From Steromphala cineraria (Eukaryota > Mollusca > Gastropoda > Trochida > Trochidae), in NCBI GenBank assembly GCA_916613615.1, contig OU744724.1, positions 25,220,171-25,284,170 on the forward strand: DNA of 64,000 bases, given 5' to 3'. The position numbers and the translations under genes are program-made. Positions within the stretch are counted from its first letter, which is position 1. The number at the start of each line of letters is the position of its first letter. The notes below the pieces were generated by a model, which did no database searches, was not told the origin of the DNA, and saw only the letters and a program-made list of their open reading frames with translations. This document shows, piece by piece, positions 1 to 12,564 of the stretch.

Positions 1-807
1 GCCAAATGGAAGACACAGAAACTGAAACAAGTTCTCCTTCCATTGAAACCTTAGAAACCGTCTCTGATGCTCTGCTATCGGGACACTGAAGTATGCATCC
101 TTCAGGTCTAGCTTGCACATGTAATCGTTCGTTTGAATCACATCTCTCAGGAGATGCAGTCCTTCCATCTTGAAGTGTTCGTAAGGGATATACCTGTTCA
201 ATGTTTTTAAGTTGATGATTGGTCTCTGACCCCCGTCTTTTTTCGGGACTACAAACATTGGACTCAAGAATTGATTTGACAAGGATTTCTGAACTTTCTC
301 TATGGCACCCTTTGCTAACATGCCCTGAATCTCCTTGTCTAACACAGTCAGACTCTCTGCCGGTAGTTTTATCTGAGGGGGAGGTTTCACCTGGACAGGT
401 TCTTCTAAGAAATCTATGTGAAACCCTTGCACTGTTTGAAGAATCCAAGGATCTTGTGTTACTTTCTTCCAATTTGCTAGGAAAAAGGCTATCCTTCCCC
501 CGAGTAGAGAATTTGGAAGGCTTATGCTTTCTAGATCTAGACTTGCTATTTCTGGCAAGATGGAGTCTGACTGTTGTGCGACCAGAGGATTCAGAACTTT
601 CCTTTCCAAAACTGACTGATACGAACCTTGATGGTCTCTGATGCCCTCCTCTTCCTCTGTGGTCTCTACGTCTGAAGGAAGCACGGACGGGAAATCCACC
701 CCCAGGGCGTCCTGATCTACCTGAGGGTTTCCCTCGAAAGGGCTGTTGCGAGGACTGCGAACCATCAAAGACATTGAATTTCTTTGTGGAAGATTTCGAC
801 CCCTCGC
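1..807 (-). CDS. DIRS-type retrotransposon reverse transcriptase, 5' part (runs off window)
   Basis: Read on the minus strand, the frame that opens after a TGA at 808-810 stays open to base 1. It encodes the N-terminal part of a reverse transcriptase of a DIRS-order retrotransposon. Motifs seen in order are GGRIAFFLANW (about 450), PPPQIKLPAES, a fingers motif VPKKDGGQRPIINLKTLN (about 230), the DIRS-like phrase YEHFKMEGLHLLRDVI, the catalytic-block A motif KLDLKDAYFSVPI (about 80-120) and CLPFG at the edge. The YxDD palm motif, RNase H and tyrosine recombinase would lie to the left of base 1. The frame is +1 relative to the gag-like ORF and overlaps it, so expression by frameshift or re-initiation is likely. 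No stop or frameshift is visible, which suggests a young copy. The HFKMEG...LRD signature argues for DIRS rather than Ty3/gypsy. Confidence 0.85.
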
Positions 808-1783
808 TCATAATCTCTTTTGCTTTCTTTTTACGTTTCATTTCAGAGAGGAGAGTGTTATAAAAGGAATCCCCAAAAAGCTTTCCCTTAGTCTGAAGGA
901 AGCTTTTTTCATGTTTGTACAAAAGACGTTTTGCTTTCTTGTTGTCTTTCATCAGTTTAGACAGCACAGAAAGGCGTCTATGAAAATTCATTGACATATT
1001 AGCCTGACCTACAAGACAAACAGATTTTTCGATTGTGTCTAAAAGATCATAGATGTCCAAATCAGGGGAGATAACCCCGCGTCTAATTTTGTCCAGGTTC
1101 TGCCATAACTTTGACAGTGGTCCCATGACATTCAAAAGACGTCTTTGAATGAATTGAAGCGAGAAGTCTGGTTTCTTTTCAAAAGAGCGTTCTTTAGCTT
1201 CAAACAAATCGTCAAGAAAACTATCAAGTTTTGGTGTGTCAAGGCATTCTTCGCCTGGTAATGGATTATCATCCAGAATGTTTTCAGTCAGAACATTATC
1301 TTTTATAAAGGTAGAAAACTGTGTCTTTAAATGACTAGATAGGTTTTGAGACAGTGACCAAGAAGCGGATGTGTTTTGTGTGATCGAGAATGGAACATAA
1401 CCATCATCCTCAACATCAACATCGTCTTTGAAAGTAACACGACGTGACTTACCTTTTTCACACGTGGTTGACAGCCGTGACCTCTTTTGGGACGGTTCTA
1501 TGTCTGATTCAGAGTCAGAACTCACTGAACTTCTACTGTCATTTGAGTCTGAACTATCGCTCTTTTCAGAGCTACTACTAGAGCTTACTCTTTCTATCCG
1601 AGCATTTACTCTACGTTTCTTACCCGTAGTGGCATGCTTACCTTTCTTGTCAAGCACATGGTCGCCATCGTGGCTCGTACTGGCCAGATTTTGCGACTGA
1701 TTTGCGGCTTCTCCACTCTTGGGAGAATTGTCGCCGACCCCTGAGCCTTTACTAGGCTGTTTGGGGAACGAATCGTCATTCAT
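1..1783 (-). CDS. DIRS retrotransposon gag-like ORF1 (frame open to the window edge)
   Basis: The ATG at 1783-1781 begins a minus-strand frame with no stop down to base 1. The first 120 or so residues are acidic and serine-rich (runs such as SSSSSEKSDSSDSNDSRSS) with basic KKRRV-like patches. A central part of about 200 residues (KPDFSLQFIQRRLLNVMGPLSKLWQ at 1170-1100, then ANMSMNFHRRLSVLSK) is the conserved gag-like portion. It is followed by a Gly/Arg-rich nucleic-acid-binding stretch near 740-610. Beyond about base 600 the frame is probably a shadow of the reverse transcriptase, which occupies another frame there, so the true gag end is uncertain. It is upstream of and overlaps pol, as in DIRS elements. 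No zinc knuckle is seen. Confidence 0.65.
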   Translation of the reverse strand, partial: MNDDSFPKQPSKGSGVGDNSPKSGEAANQSQNLASTSHDGDHVLDKKGKHATTGKKRRVNARIERVSSSSSSEKSDSSDSNDSRSSVSSDSESDIEPSQKRSRLSTTCEKGKSRRVTFKDDVDVEDDGYVPFSITQNTSASWSLSQNLSSHLKTQFSTFIKDNVLTENILDDNPLPGEECLDTPKLDSFLDDLFEAKERSFEKKPDFSLQFIQRRLLNVMGPLSKLWQNLDKIRRGVISPDLDIYDLLDTIEKSVCLVGQANMSMNFHRRLSVLSKLMKDNKKAKRLLYKHEKSFLQTKGKLFGDSFYNTLLSEMKRKKKAKEIMSEGSKSSTKKFNVFDGSQSSQQPFRGKPSGRSGRPGGGFPVRASFRRRDHRGRGGHQRPSRFVSVSFGKESSESSGRTTVRLHLARNSKSRSRKHKPSKFSTRGKDSLFPSKLEESNTRSLDSSNSARVSHRFLRRTCPGETSPSDKTTGRESDCVRQGDSGHVSKGCHRESSEILVKSILESNVCSPEKRRGSETNHQLKNIEQVYPLRTLQDGRTASPERCDSNERLHVQARPEGCILQCPDSRASETVSKVSMEGELVSVSVSSIW

Positions 1784-1960
1784 GATATGAAAAAAGAGCC
1801 ACTACAATATAAAATCAAGAAAAGTTTACGAGAGCGTAAACCGAAGCTTGTTACCTGCGCGAGGCCATGATGAAGAAGGGCTTATGGGTAATTTAGTCTC
1901 GCTCTCGTTAACGAGATCTCGATCTTTGAACTTGGCCTATTTTTAGTAACATATGATGAA
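1784..1960 (-). promoter_or_regulatory. 5' leader / terminal-repeat region of the DIRS element
   Basis: Between the gag start and unique flanking DNA lie two palindromes: GTTTACG-AGAG-CGTAAAC at 1824-1841 and the perfect TCTCGTTAACGAGA at 1903-1916. This is where a DIRS inverted terminal repeat and promoter would sit. The outer boundary cannot be fixed because the other end of the element is outside the window. Confidence 0.4.
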
Positions 1961-3180
1961 GACACCGCTATCACATCTACGGAGTTTTATGCAGTGAAAT
2001 CATAACTTTGAACCCTATGTTACTATTCAATGTCAATTGACTCTAAAATCATAATCTCTTGCAACAGTCATATCTGCTCGATCAAATAACACTATTAATA
2101 CAGTTTTTCATAAATGACCCCAAACAACTCACTGAGTACAGTTTTTGGAAATTATATTTCTTCAATATTTCCACAATAAATACAAGTTTATTTGCAAAAA
2201 ATAATATCTTCAGAGAGTGTCTTACTAATATAATCAAGGCACATAAGCACCAATTTCAAGACTATGGTTTTGTATAACACAACTGTTCTAAATCTGTGTT
2301 GATTCTAAAAGTTTGGGTTGCAAAAGCAAATATCTATTTTCTTTTCTTGAGAGATTCCTTTCTTTATCTCAAAAGAATATGTTATAGTATAATTCAACAC
2401 AGAACAATCTTGTGACATCTGTGGTCATTTTGTTTTAACTAAGTCTTAATAGAATTTTCAAGATTAAACATGGCATAAGGGTTTCTACAGAAAACTCAAA
2501 CTAACTCAAAACCTGTTATTCATTATCAAATCTTTGCATACTTTTCAAGTCTGAATATGGTAAATCAATAAATGCAGAACAATCATGTGAAATTTAAGTC
2601 ATTATTTTATGCACCCTTAATCGACTTGTTAAAGTTTTAGTCTCAATTTTTCTAGGTAAATGTTATCCATGGTGCATAAATATTTCCCTATCAAAACAGA
2701 GTTCGTAAAAAAATGTGCTTGGATGTAAGCATATTTTTAACTGAATATATCAAAGTTATCAAAGTGTCACAATTTACAGCTGAATTTAGATTTTATAATG
2801 AAAGGTCAAAGTCACATTAATAAAGGATATTCATGAAAGCTGTTGTAAGTTATTCAACTAATTGAACCCCCCCCCCCCCCCCCCTCTCACCATGGAAAAA
2901 AGACCCAATAGGTTTCTTTCTTACATGGTAACAGTCCAGTAAGTAAGTGAGTGATTTAGTTATTGTTTTACGCTGCTTGGTCAATATTTCAGCCACTTGC
3001 ATCGTGGGTCAAGTAAGTTAAAAGTAAGTAGAGGTAGGTTTATGAATATGAGTTGACTCTAACCCATTAATATTGTTGGTCACCTGATTTATAGCTGTGT
3101 CTGGTGTTGACTTATCAACTCTCGTATAACTCATCTTATCTGCTTGTGAAGGTATAAACTGACTGCATCAACTTATCATG
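1961..3180. other. intergenic, AT-rich, no gene seen
   Basis: No supported coding or RNA gene. The only clear structure is a homopolymer run of about 17-19 C at 2867-2885. Confidence 0.5.
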
Positions 3181-3181
3181 A

Positions 3182-3632
3182 GTGTCCACACAAGCTAAGG
3201 AGACAATCATGAAGGTCATATGCTGTTTGTTAACTTAGTGTCTGCACAAGCTTAGGAGACAATGATAAAGGTCATATGCTGTATGTAAAATGTCTGCACA
3301 AGCTGAGGAGACAATGATAAAGGTCATATGCTGTATGTAAAATGTCTGCACAAGCTAAGGAGACAATGATAAAGGTCATATGCTGTATGTAAAATGTCTG
3401 CACAAGCTTAGGAGACAATGATAAAGGTCACATGCTGTATGTAAAATGTCTGCACAAGCTTAGGAGACAATGATAAAGGTCATATGCTATAACTAAAGTG
3501 TCTGCACAAGCTTAGGATACAATGATAAAGGCTAAATGCTATAACTAAAGTGTCTGAGTCAATGATAAAGGCTATATGCTATAACTAAAGTGTCTGAGAC
3601 AATGATAAAGGTCATATGCTGTATGTAAAATA
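3182..3632. repeat. tandem array, 52-bp unit
   Basis: The phrase TCTGCACAAGCT recurs at 3241, 3293, 3345, 3397, 3449 and 3501, a constant 52-bp step. Units continue with GGAGACAATGATAAAGGTCA and end in GTATGTAAAATG. A diverged unit precedes the array (GTGTCCACACAAGCT) and two shortened units close it after 3550. Confidence 0.95.
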
Positions 3633-4017
3633 GTTCAAATGAAATTTAGTTTAGTATTCTGCCTCTTAATGAAAAATGGGCCACATAAATCAAATGTTTT
3701 TGCAAACGGAATGCTGCAACTTAACTTCCATACTAAGTTGACAAAATAAGCACTGGATCCCTTATAAGAGCCAGGTCTCAAATAAGATAAGTGAGACTAT
3801 TTAATTCAAATATCCAAATGCCACTGTGCAATGTATTAAAGGTGGTATGCTGCAAAAAAAACCATTGTACCCTTTTTTTTCTCTGAGAGGCCCAAGGTCT
3901 CAAGAAGTATATGATTTTGACAGCAATTTGGGGGGGCTGGGAAAGGGGGTCGCCTTATGTACGAGGTCGCCCTGTACATTGTAATATACGGTACTATGGT
4001 CAATTGTAGTTTAAAAA

Positions 4018-4394
4018 TACCATATTTCTTCTAATAAGCGCCAGGTCTTCAATAAGCATCAGTTCTAATTAGCGCCAGAGGATCAAGGGAATTAAGAAAA
4101 TAAACTCTCCTTACTAGAGTAGGGGTCTTACATTAGTGCAGGGTCTAAACTATTAAATAAATGATCCCCTAGTAATTAAAGTAGTAAATTTATCATTTGT
4201 GAATTTGATTTTTTTTTTATCAAAGATTTCTATTGCTGACATTCCTTGTTTTGTTGTTTCCTGTTTTCAATATGAAGAGTAAAATTACACATTTTATGCA
4301 AAATAAAATTTTCTTTAATCAGCGCCTCAAGAAGTGTGAGGACAGGGGGTGCTGATAAAATAGGGCCTGGGCGATTATCAGAGGAAATATGGTA
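4018..4394. mobile_element. MITE with TA target duplication, TIR CCATATTTC
   Basis: The left end reads TA|CCATATTTCTTCTAATAAG and the right end, reverse-complemented, TA|CCATATTTCCTCTGATAAT. The TIR is about 24 bp with a few mismatches, flanked by TA on both sides. The interior (about 325 bp) has no ORF. The TA duplication fits a Tc1/mariner-type non-autonomous element. Confidence 0.8.
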
Positions 4395-6100
4395 AGCTTA
4401 AACTACACTCGGATGTAATAAAGATGCTATTGTCACATTGTAAAGAGACCCTCTCAGCAGGCATAAGATAGGATGGACTTTACACTTTCTGATAGGATAA
4501 CGCACCGATTGTTGTGATAAGTGAACACGAAATTGAATATGATAAAGAAAGCAAATGTATATAAAAACATAATCCACTATATATATATAGTGTTACAAGG
4601 TGAGAGAATTAGTCTTAATTAAATTATTAGTATTTACTGGTGTATTATGGTGTATCGTGATTATTTTTGTGGCAGTTAGTGTGTAAATACCCTGGAAAAT
4701 GATGAAATAAAATTTAGCATTATTATCATTATTTATCAAACTTGCTTTTTTTTTTACCCAAATTTCAGTTTGTATCATGCCAAAATATGACACAAGTATT
4801 TCATGTTCAAATGAGTGAAAATTTAATTCCAAATCAAAATTAAGAGCCTTAAATAGTTTAGAGTAAAAAAAAATCACAAAATTTCAAAAGTAACCCAGCC
4901 CTCTTGTTATCATACTTCCTGGAACTGTCCTTGAACTTTATCGCTCTGAAATGCTAATCCCATTCTTAGAATTCTGCAGGAAATTCAGAGATAAGAGCTA
5001 CTTAGTGACTGAAAATGCAACTAAGGAAACCACAAGATGTCTAGGACCAATAAAATTTCACACAATCAAAAAAAATATTTTTATGTGAGTGTTAGGCCAT
5101 CGGTATTAATTCTTGTGTTTCTCATCTCCTACATCCTACGTGAGCAGGCGGCGGAAACTTTTTGTAAAATAAACAAATAAAAGTTTTTATATTTGTAGTC
5201 ATGGTCATGTCATAATAAGGGTAATGTGAAGTTCAAAGTCAAATGGGAAAAGGTAATTCCTGGTTGAGATAACAAGTGACAAGTGACAAGTTTATTCTGT
5301 GAAAGGCCTCGTGGCCAAAAGCACATGAAAATACTTGAAATAAACTTGACATGCGTTGATTTTGAGCTGTATTTCATGTGCTTTTGGTTGAGATAACAAG
5401 AGTTATATGGATGTGTCATAAAACAGATTTGTTTATCAGAGCGGGGTGGTTTTGAAAATGGCGGCAGACAATATGACAAATTAATAAAACACTACATATT
5501 ACATCGGGAGGTTTAATCACATATGGCGGGACTAAGAAACACCGAAAAATGACTGTCTGCCTTATACTGTTGCAACATGTTACAAAATGTTTAAGTTATC
5601 TTATCTGCTGAATGATTCAACTCCACGTGGGGATTCGTATTTACTTCCTTGTATAGTAGGTCCCAAAACAATATTCATGTTCATCTGAATTTGGCTAATG
5701 ACAGTTTACCGATCATCAAAGCTTAAAGATCATTGTTTTAAGTCATTGTTACCACTTACCTCTGGTGAAAGCAGCAATTTCAGTTTTTAATTTTTACGTC
5801 ATTCTGTACAAAAGTGATGGGTCAAAACATTTGGTTTGTTAGCTCAGAGGTGGTAGTGGTTTGCGTGTGGCAATGAGAAAATCGTGCACAATAACTGTGT
5901 ATTCAATTTTATAATCAGTTGTTCTAACCATCTTCACTAACATTATATTACCCAATGAGCTACAAAAGCCACATTTGCAGTAAAAGAAATTTTGACAAAA
6001 GGAATTTTTCTCAAAAAACATTTTACCTTCATACATGCCCAAATACAATAAGTGTTCATTTATGCTCAAAACATCTCACATATTTTGTTTACATTTTCCT
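4395..6100. other. intergenic, no gene seen
   Basis: No supported gene. A 19-20 bp inverted repeat (CCAAAAGCACATGAAAATAC and its near complement) spans 5303-5388, and the phrase GGTTGAGATAACAAG occurs twice (near 5262 and 5387). Confidence 0.45.
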
Positions 6101-6103
6101 TCC

Positions 6104-6336
6104 TTACAGGCACTGTCCTATCAGGTATTTTTTGTTGAAACAAAATTCAAAAGAATGCAGTGATCCATTCTATCCTTTTCAAATTGTTCAGTCTATAACA
6201 ACTAAAATGTTACCCTCACTAACATATATGAAAATAAGTGTGAAATTATCATGTAATAATCATATATAAATATAAACAGGGAGGTACTCTTGAATTTTGT
6301 TTCCACAAAAAATACCCTCATAGGACTGTCCCTTAA
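6104..6336. mobile_element. MITE, family with AAGGGACAGTCCTAT termini
   Basis: The right end is GGTATTTT-like sequence followed by ATAGGACTGTCCCTTAA on the inverted strand; the left end is a decayed CACTGTCCTATCAGG. The interior matches the element near 13206 (TGTTGAAAC.AAATT, GCAGTGATCCAT, ATATAAACAGGGA). The TTAA at the right end suggests a TTAA target. Confidence 0.65.
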
Positions 6337-7621
6337 TGCCAAATCTGACATTTACTTGTTTTCAAAAATATTCAAATATAAGGCTTTAACCTATTCAGAT
6401 GGTGATTTTTTCAACCTATCAAACACAAATCCTCATATCCTTTCTTGTTTCTTGTCTGAATTGTAATATATATATATGCTTAAAATTATTTTTATTTCTT
6501 TAAATTAAATTGTCAAAAGTAGTTTTTAAAGACTAAACAGCGTACAGGGCATTAGACCCCTTTCTCAGTTTAATTTTAAATCTCCAACGTTAGTATGAGG
6601 TGCTACTTTCGTTTTGAAAGGAAGTACCGCATTTACGCTGGCTTATAGATGCTTTTCCAAGAAAATGAGGCCGATACCTTTTATGGTCATTATAACGACA
6701 GAATTCTTAGAAACAAGATGTCACCATGTCACTATTTTGTTCTCATCGTGCATGAAATATAAAAATATTCATGCACTGGTGAGGTTAAATTTTCTCCCCT
6801 GTCCAAATCTGCCCCGCCCACTTTCAAGTTTCACAGTAAACAAGGAAATAAGGATGTCGATTTTACAAGTCAGATATGGCCATGACAGTAGTTCTACTGT
6901 GTTTGTTTGACTTACCGGGTTGACTATAGTTCCACCTGAATACGCCATGTCTGTTCTAAGCGTGTCAGAAATACGAACAGCTGTAAGCAACTTGATTCTC
7001 TCTCCGACTTTTAACAATCGCCGATCAGTCACAAGGGCGGAAGTAGAAAGGATGCGCAGGGTATATGCGCGATATTTTAGAGGAGTCGCGGGGCGCGTCT
7101 CGCCGACTTTGCGTGTTGATAAAATTGATATTGTGAAATCAGCTGCAATATGTCGTTATTGTCATGTTCTCACCTGTTAGCTTCATAGCACAACTTATTG
7201 ATTATATCCCTCACACCTGTATAGATAATTATGGAGTTTATTTTAGAATTAAAGAAAAGTGCAATTAGGCTAATATTTCGGAAATTTTTAAAGTCTTCAT
7301 ATAGAATATTTTATTTATTTCTGTGCATGGGTATTTCGCAGGAAGACTTTTGTATCAAACTTTATATTACTATAACATTGGCTTTCTAAGACAGGCACCC
7401 TAATCGACCAATTCACCGCATTACGTTTAGCCTATTGAACGCAATCCATTATTATTCCGAAATCGTATTGAACGCATAACATGAAAAAAAATAGAAATAC
7501 GATTCCTTTTTTCATCTAAAGTGTCAAAGTTAATATTTTTAAAGCGAGAATCAGATTCATATTTCAGATGGAACTTAATGGAATAACTGAGAAAAGTGTC
7601 ATGGATTTGAATAACTAAGGT

Positions 7622-7940
7622 CAAGTTTTAGGGGGAATATATAAGGTGGTGTCAGGAAAATGAAAAAAATGGTTCCATTTGAAAGACAATGTATTTTGAG
7701 CTAAACAAAGCAGTAATAATCAAATATATAATTTAAAATTCAGCCTTTTCTTACACAAATTGAATTAAAGGTGTTAAAAAAAATGGCCGCCAATAGACTT
7801 TATGTTAATCTTTATAGTTTGTACCCTGACTATTGATGATTGGTTAAGTGTAATGTGTTTTTTGACACTTTCAAATTACATTTATCAGTGAAAAATTGCA
7901 AATATAAAATTTTCAAAAAACCTGCTTCTGTCCCTTTAAA
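7622..7940. mobile_element. TTAA MITE family 'AGGGGCAGTAGCACG', copy 1 (decayed)
   Basis: Internal sequence is shared with the five other copies (GGTG.TGTCAGGAAAATGAA, ATGGCCGCCAAT, TATGTTAATCTTTATA, TTTTTGACAC). Both termini are eroded; the right end still reads CTGTCCCTTTAA. Confidence 0.75.
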
Positions 7941-10140
7941 ACGACGATCCACGCTTGTAAGCACCGGAAGAGGTCTTGTGCCACACATTTACTTCAAGAG
8001 TATGTTAAATTGTTGTTTGTTTTACAGCCTTCTTCCTCTTTTAACAGACAATATGATACACATTTGTCCTTTTTCACAATTGAAATATGTAGGTTTTTAA
8101 CTTCATGAATGGATATTGTTATCATTTAGTGTTCATTTCATTACATGCACATTCCAATCTGATTTGAATATGTCTATATACAGCTCATTCTTCAGTTTTG
8201 CAGTATTAATATTTCGAAACCACATTAGTTAATATCTTCATAATATTTTATTTTGTTTTATGGTCATTTTTCACTTTATGTTGGTAATACGACAACACTA
8301 ACATATAACATTGATATTTTCACAGTTCATATTGTTCATCAGGTATGTGTTAGGAAGTTCATTTGTTCAATGTCAACTTGCTGATTAAGTAGACAAAACA
8401 CCAAATTATTAGATTACTTTGGCAATGATAGTTAATACAGTGACCAACTGCGTTGTTACAGCTTGAAGTTGTTGCCTGAAAATGATGCACATGAAATCAC
8501 AAACATTCTGTTGCATTTTCATGTCATATATATCAAAATTATCAATATTTGTATGAATGTAATTCACATTTAGTTCAACATGTATTGCGTTCAGTAGACT
8601 TAATGACATGAGAATGTTATGCGTTCATGAATAAAATTGGGTGACTTTCTTATAAGGTTAACTGATATTTTGATGAAACGGTCATAATTTCAATAAAAAA
8701 AAAATTCTTTGACGGGTATATTGAAGTTAAGATTTCATAAATTGTCACCGAACACGGTCATGTACTTTTTTCATAATGAAAAATGTTTTGACATCAGTTT
8801 AACACCTTTATTATATGAGTGGTTTGCTTATAATTTGTGTAAAAACTACATTAATGTATGTACAACTAAAAGAAAGTCAACTGCAAATTTAAACTGCATC
8901 CGTTTATACGTATGATCTTGCTCATTTTACTCAAGACAGTAGGGAAACGAAGACGCAGGTTTGAATGTAAGCGTTAATAAAGGGGCGTTAATGTAAAATA
9001 GCCGTTTGAAACGTTCCACCACTGTGTTAAGGGTCGATAGCCGAAAAGATAGGCCTATGTCATGAACATTACGAAATGACCCTTTAAAAGGCAATAGGGG
9101 GTTAATCATTATACGTTATCTGCTTCTTCATTAATGGATGCAATCGTGTAAACGTGTAAAAGATGTGTCAATTAAATGCCTCGAAACTTTCCGCGGTTTT
9201 TTCCCTTTCACCCTGATTTGCAAAATACCATTTTCCTGTTACGAAGGTCATGATGTCGAGAACATTCACCCATTTACCTTATTTTTGCTTTAATCTAGGT
9301 CTGACAAAAAAAACCATTAGAAACATCATAATGAGTAATATATACTTAGCAATGGGACATAAACAAAAATGATATTATGAACTTGTAATTCAATGACGAA
9401 GTTAAAATAATTCCTTTACCAAGGATTAGAAAATATATATTCAAGAAACAATCTCATTAAAATGATATCTTAATTGCTTCACTGCGATACGCAGATTATA
9501 TTATATTATTCTATATTATACATGCGTAGCGTAGTGTAGCAAATAGATCATATTTTAATAAGATTTATTCAAGAAATTACTATACAAATCATTAATTTGA
9601 ATGCTGATAAGAAAAGAGAGATGACGTCAGGTTAAGACCGACAGCAAAATCAAGAATCCAATACCTATTCTCAGTATTTCTGGATTTCTTTTATATCATG
9701 CTAATTATCGTTCTATTCAGGTTCGTAATTTTGGATTTTTTTCAGTGATTTGCAAAAATCCTGTTGCCATTTTAGATGACCGCTCTATAAATCATTTCAA
9801 ATTGTATAATCAAATCAAAAGGACTTGTCATACGGATCTTTGAACTATTTACTTGTTGCTTGTTGTGATAAAAGAATGAAGTTACTTTGTGTGTAAAACT
9901 ATACTCTTTCCTTGTACACTGCCACAGGTCTCATCGCATTTCAGATAGAATTGTTTTGAATAACCCGAAGCTCTCTGAGAATTTGTCTCTTTGCAATTTC
10001 TTCAGACGTTTTCAACGTACATGTATGTGTTAAGATCGAGTTCTTCTATGAGAATAATGAGACTATATATTTTACAGATTTTCAGAAAATAAGTTGACGG
10101 ATTGTTGGAAAACTTAAAACTACAAGCTCACTCTGTTTAT
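7941..10140. other. intergenic, AT-rich, no gene seen
   Basis: Short spurious frames only. No repeat array, tRNA-like cloverleaf or conserved protein motif was recognised. Confidence 0.45.
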
Positions 10141-10194
10141 ACCTTTGCTCAATTGTAATTGAGAACCCTAAAAGATATAGTTTTAGTGTAATTA

Positions 10195-10916
10195 ACTCAT
10201 CCAAATGTAACCAATATGTAACTTCTAACTAGAATTATATTATTTTTATGTAATCAAACTCTGACAAATGTAACCAATATGCAACTTCTAACTAAAATTA
10301 TATTACTTTTGTGTAATCGAACTTTTCCAAATGTAACCAATATGCAACTTCTAACTAGAATTATATTATTTTTATGTAATCAAACCCTGACAAATGTAAC
10401 AATATGTAACTTCTAACTAAAATTATTTTACTTTTGTATAATCAAACTCTGCCAAATGTAACAATATCTAACTTCTTACTAAAATCATATTAGTTTTGTG
10501 TAATAGAACTCTGTCAAATGTAACAATATGTAACTTCTTACTAAAATCATATTAGTTTTGTGTAATAGAACTCTGTCAAATGTAACAATATGTAACTTCT
10601 TACTAAAATCATATTAGTTTTGTGTAATAGAACTCTGTCAAATGTAACCAGTATGTAACTTCTTACTAAAATTATATTACTTTTGTATAATCAAACTCTG
10701 CCAAATGTAACAACATCTATCTTCTTACTGAAATTATATTACTTTTGTGTAATCGAACACTGCCAAATGTAACCAATATGTAACTTCTGACTAAAATTAT
10801 ATTACCTTTGTGTAATTAAACTCTGCCAAATGTAACAATAGGTAACTTCTTACTAAAATTATATTAGTTTTGTGTAATCAAGCTCTGTCAAATGTAACCA
10901 ATATGTAACTTCTAAC
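10195..10916. repeat. tandem array, 62-63 bp unit
   Basis: About 11-12 copies. AAATGTAAC starts at 10203, 10266, 10329, 10392, 10454 and 10516, so the period is 63 falling to 62. The unit continues ATATGTAACTTCT, ACTAAAATTATATTA, TTTTGTGTAATC, AACTCTG. Three copies near 10480-10640 are almost identical, a recent local expansion. Confidence 0.95.
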
Positions 10917-10950
10917 TGCCTGCACGCGTTATATGAATCATTCTCTCCCG

Positions 10951-11285
10951 ACAGAGGCAGATCAAGTCATGAAATGTTGATACAGCCTCTGTTATATTAC
11001 GCCGAGTTTGTGGGATAGAATGGAAGATGTCTGATTGAAGGCAATCAAAGTTAGTTGTGAAATCAGCGACGCTGTTCTTAAATCATCATTTTGACTACTG
11101 AATCATGACAAAGGCATTGTGATATGAACCACCCTTTCCATGCGAGAAGCGTTATCATTTGATAAAGAAATTCAAATGGATTATGGTGCAATTTCTTTCC
11201 GCCAGGGGAAACTGCCGGGACCCACGGATTTCGGCGTAATAGAACAGAGGTTGTATCAACAGTTCATGACTTGATCTGCCTCTGT
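10951..11285. mobile_element. inverted-repeat element (MITE) with about 66-bp TIRs
   Basis: Left arm 10951-11016 begins ACAGAGGCAGATCAAGTCAT and runs through CCTCTGTT.TATTACGCCGA; the right arm 11220-11285 is its reverse complement with few mismatches. Weaker symmetry may extend about 20 bp further out on both sides, so the true ends and target duplication are unresolved. The interior phrase GCAATCAAAGT.AGTTGTG recurs at about 24419. Confidence 0.8.
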
Positions 11286-12180
11286 GCGGAGAAAATGAAT
11301 ATAGATAATGATAAACCATCCAAAACTGTCAACTTTTGTTCTGAATTGTGAAACATAACTGGAATGTTGATTTTTTTTATGCTTGATATGATAAGTAATA
11401 TAGTACTTACATAAGATCCAAGATTGCGAACAGCATCTCCAAGATTGTCCAATACTTTTCCGAAGAAATTCATCACACTTTATGATATCAATATTTTAAA
11501 TTCAGAAACAAATCCCAACGATTCGATATTGGCTTTGAATTCCCACTACAAGTTCATTACAATCAGGATTCGATACTAAGGAATGTATTCACTTTCACAT
11601 AATTTGATAAGTAATTGATATATGGTGAGCTCGATTATTAAAGGCGCTCATGATATTGTGTTCATGAACAGCGTGGCTAGTTTTAATCCTAGGGGTGTCA
11701 CTATAACTTTTTTTTAAAGTTGCTATCCATCTCATGTGACCAAGTTTAGAGCTAGCCCTTTTCATTCGCTTCATCCCTAGTTTAAAGTTCGGATTTGTAT
11801 AGATAATATTTTGAAGTGGGCAAAGAAAGGTCGATAGATGAAACTCAGTGAACTTTTATCTAGCAAATTGTGAAATATTCGTATGAACAATCAGGTCATG
11901 TGACCTGACACGCCCCCTAGCGGCATGAGTATACAGGTATAGCAGTAGATTAAGGGTACATGTATGTGGGTGGATATAGTCGATATATGTGCAAATTCGT
12001 TTCAGTCCGTGCAATGTTTATATACACAATTGTTATATCGTAAATTGTCATGTCAGCAATTTGAAACGATTGCAAGCATGCAACAGATATCTTGTGGCTC
12101 AACCCTTATCAAATCACCAATATCTATCTGGGTTAACTAAACTGCGATAACGCCAGTCTTTTAGGTATTAAATTGAGATT

Positions 12181-12314
12181 ATTACCCAAGGAAGTGTATA
12201 ATATGACTTTTACGGAACGAGTGTGGATTTTTATTACCCGAGCGAGAGCGAGGGTTATACCCGAATTTGCATGAGTTTCGTAAAAGTCATATGAAACACT
12301 TCCGAGGTTAATAA
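12181..12314. mobile_element. short foldback element, 36-40 bp arms
   Basis: GGAAGTGTATAATATGACTT in the left arm (12181-12216) is mirrored by AAGTCATATGAAACACTTCC in the right arm (12275-12314). The loop contains AGCGAGAGCGAGGGTTATAC. No ORF is supported. Confidence 0.65.
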
Positions 12315-12564
12315 TTTCTTTGTTTTCGATTATATTCCATTTCATTCTCTTTGAAATATCCAGAAAACGACCTGCTTTCCTTGCGAAAGCCTGCAACAAT
12401 GCATGACGTCAGAAACAATGGTTTAAATATACGCCCTACAACATATGTGCCCTGAAATGAACTACTTATTTTTCATCCTATTGGTAATTACCTGTTTTAA
12501 TGTTATAAAATCACAGACAGACAATTGTATACATATTGACATATGCCATAAATAAAAGAAAGAG

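Noticed and set aside
219..1700. Plus-strand frames across the first 1.7 kb
   Set aside because: They are shadows of the minus-strand DIRS gag/RT frames.
5837..5885. TTAGCTCAGAGG, resembling a tRNA A box
   Set aside because: No B box at the right distance and no folding into a tRNA.
10195..10916. CRISPR-like regular repeat
   Set aside because: Units are contiguous tandem copies without unique spacers, in a eukaryotic genome.
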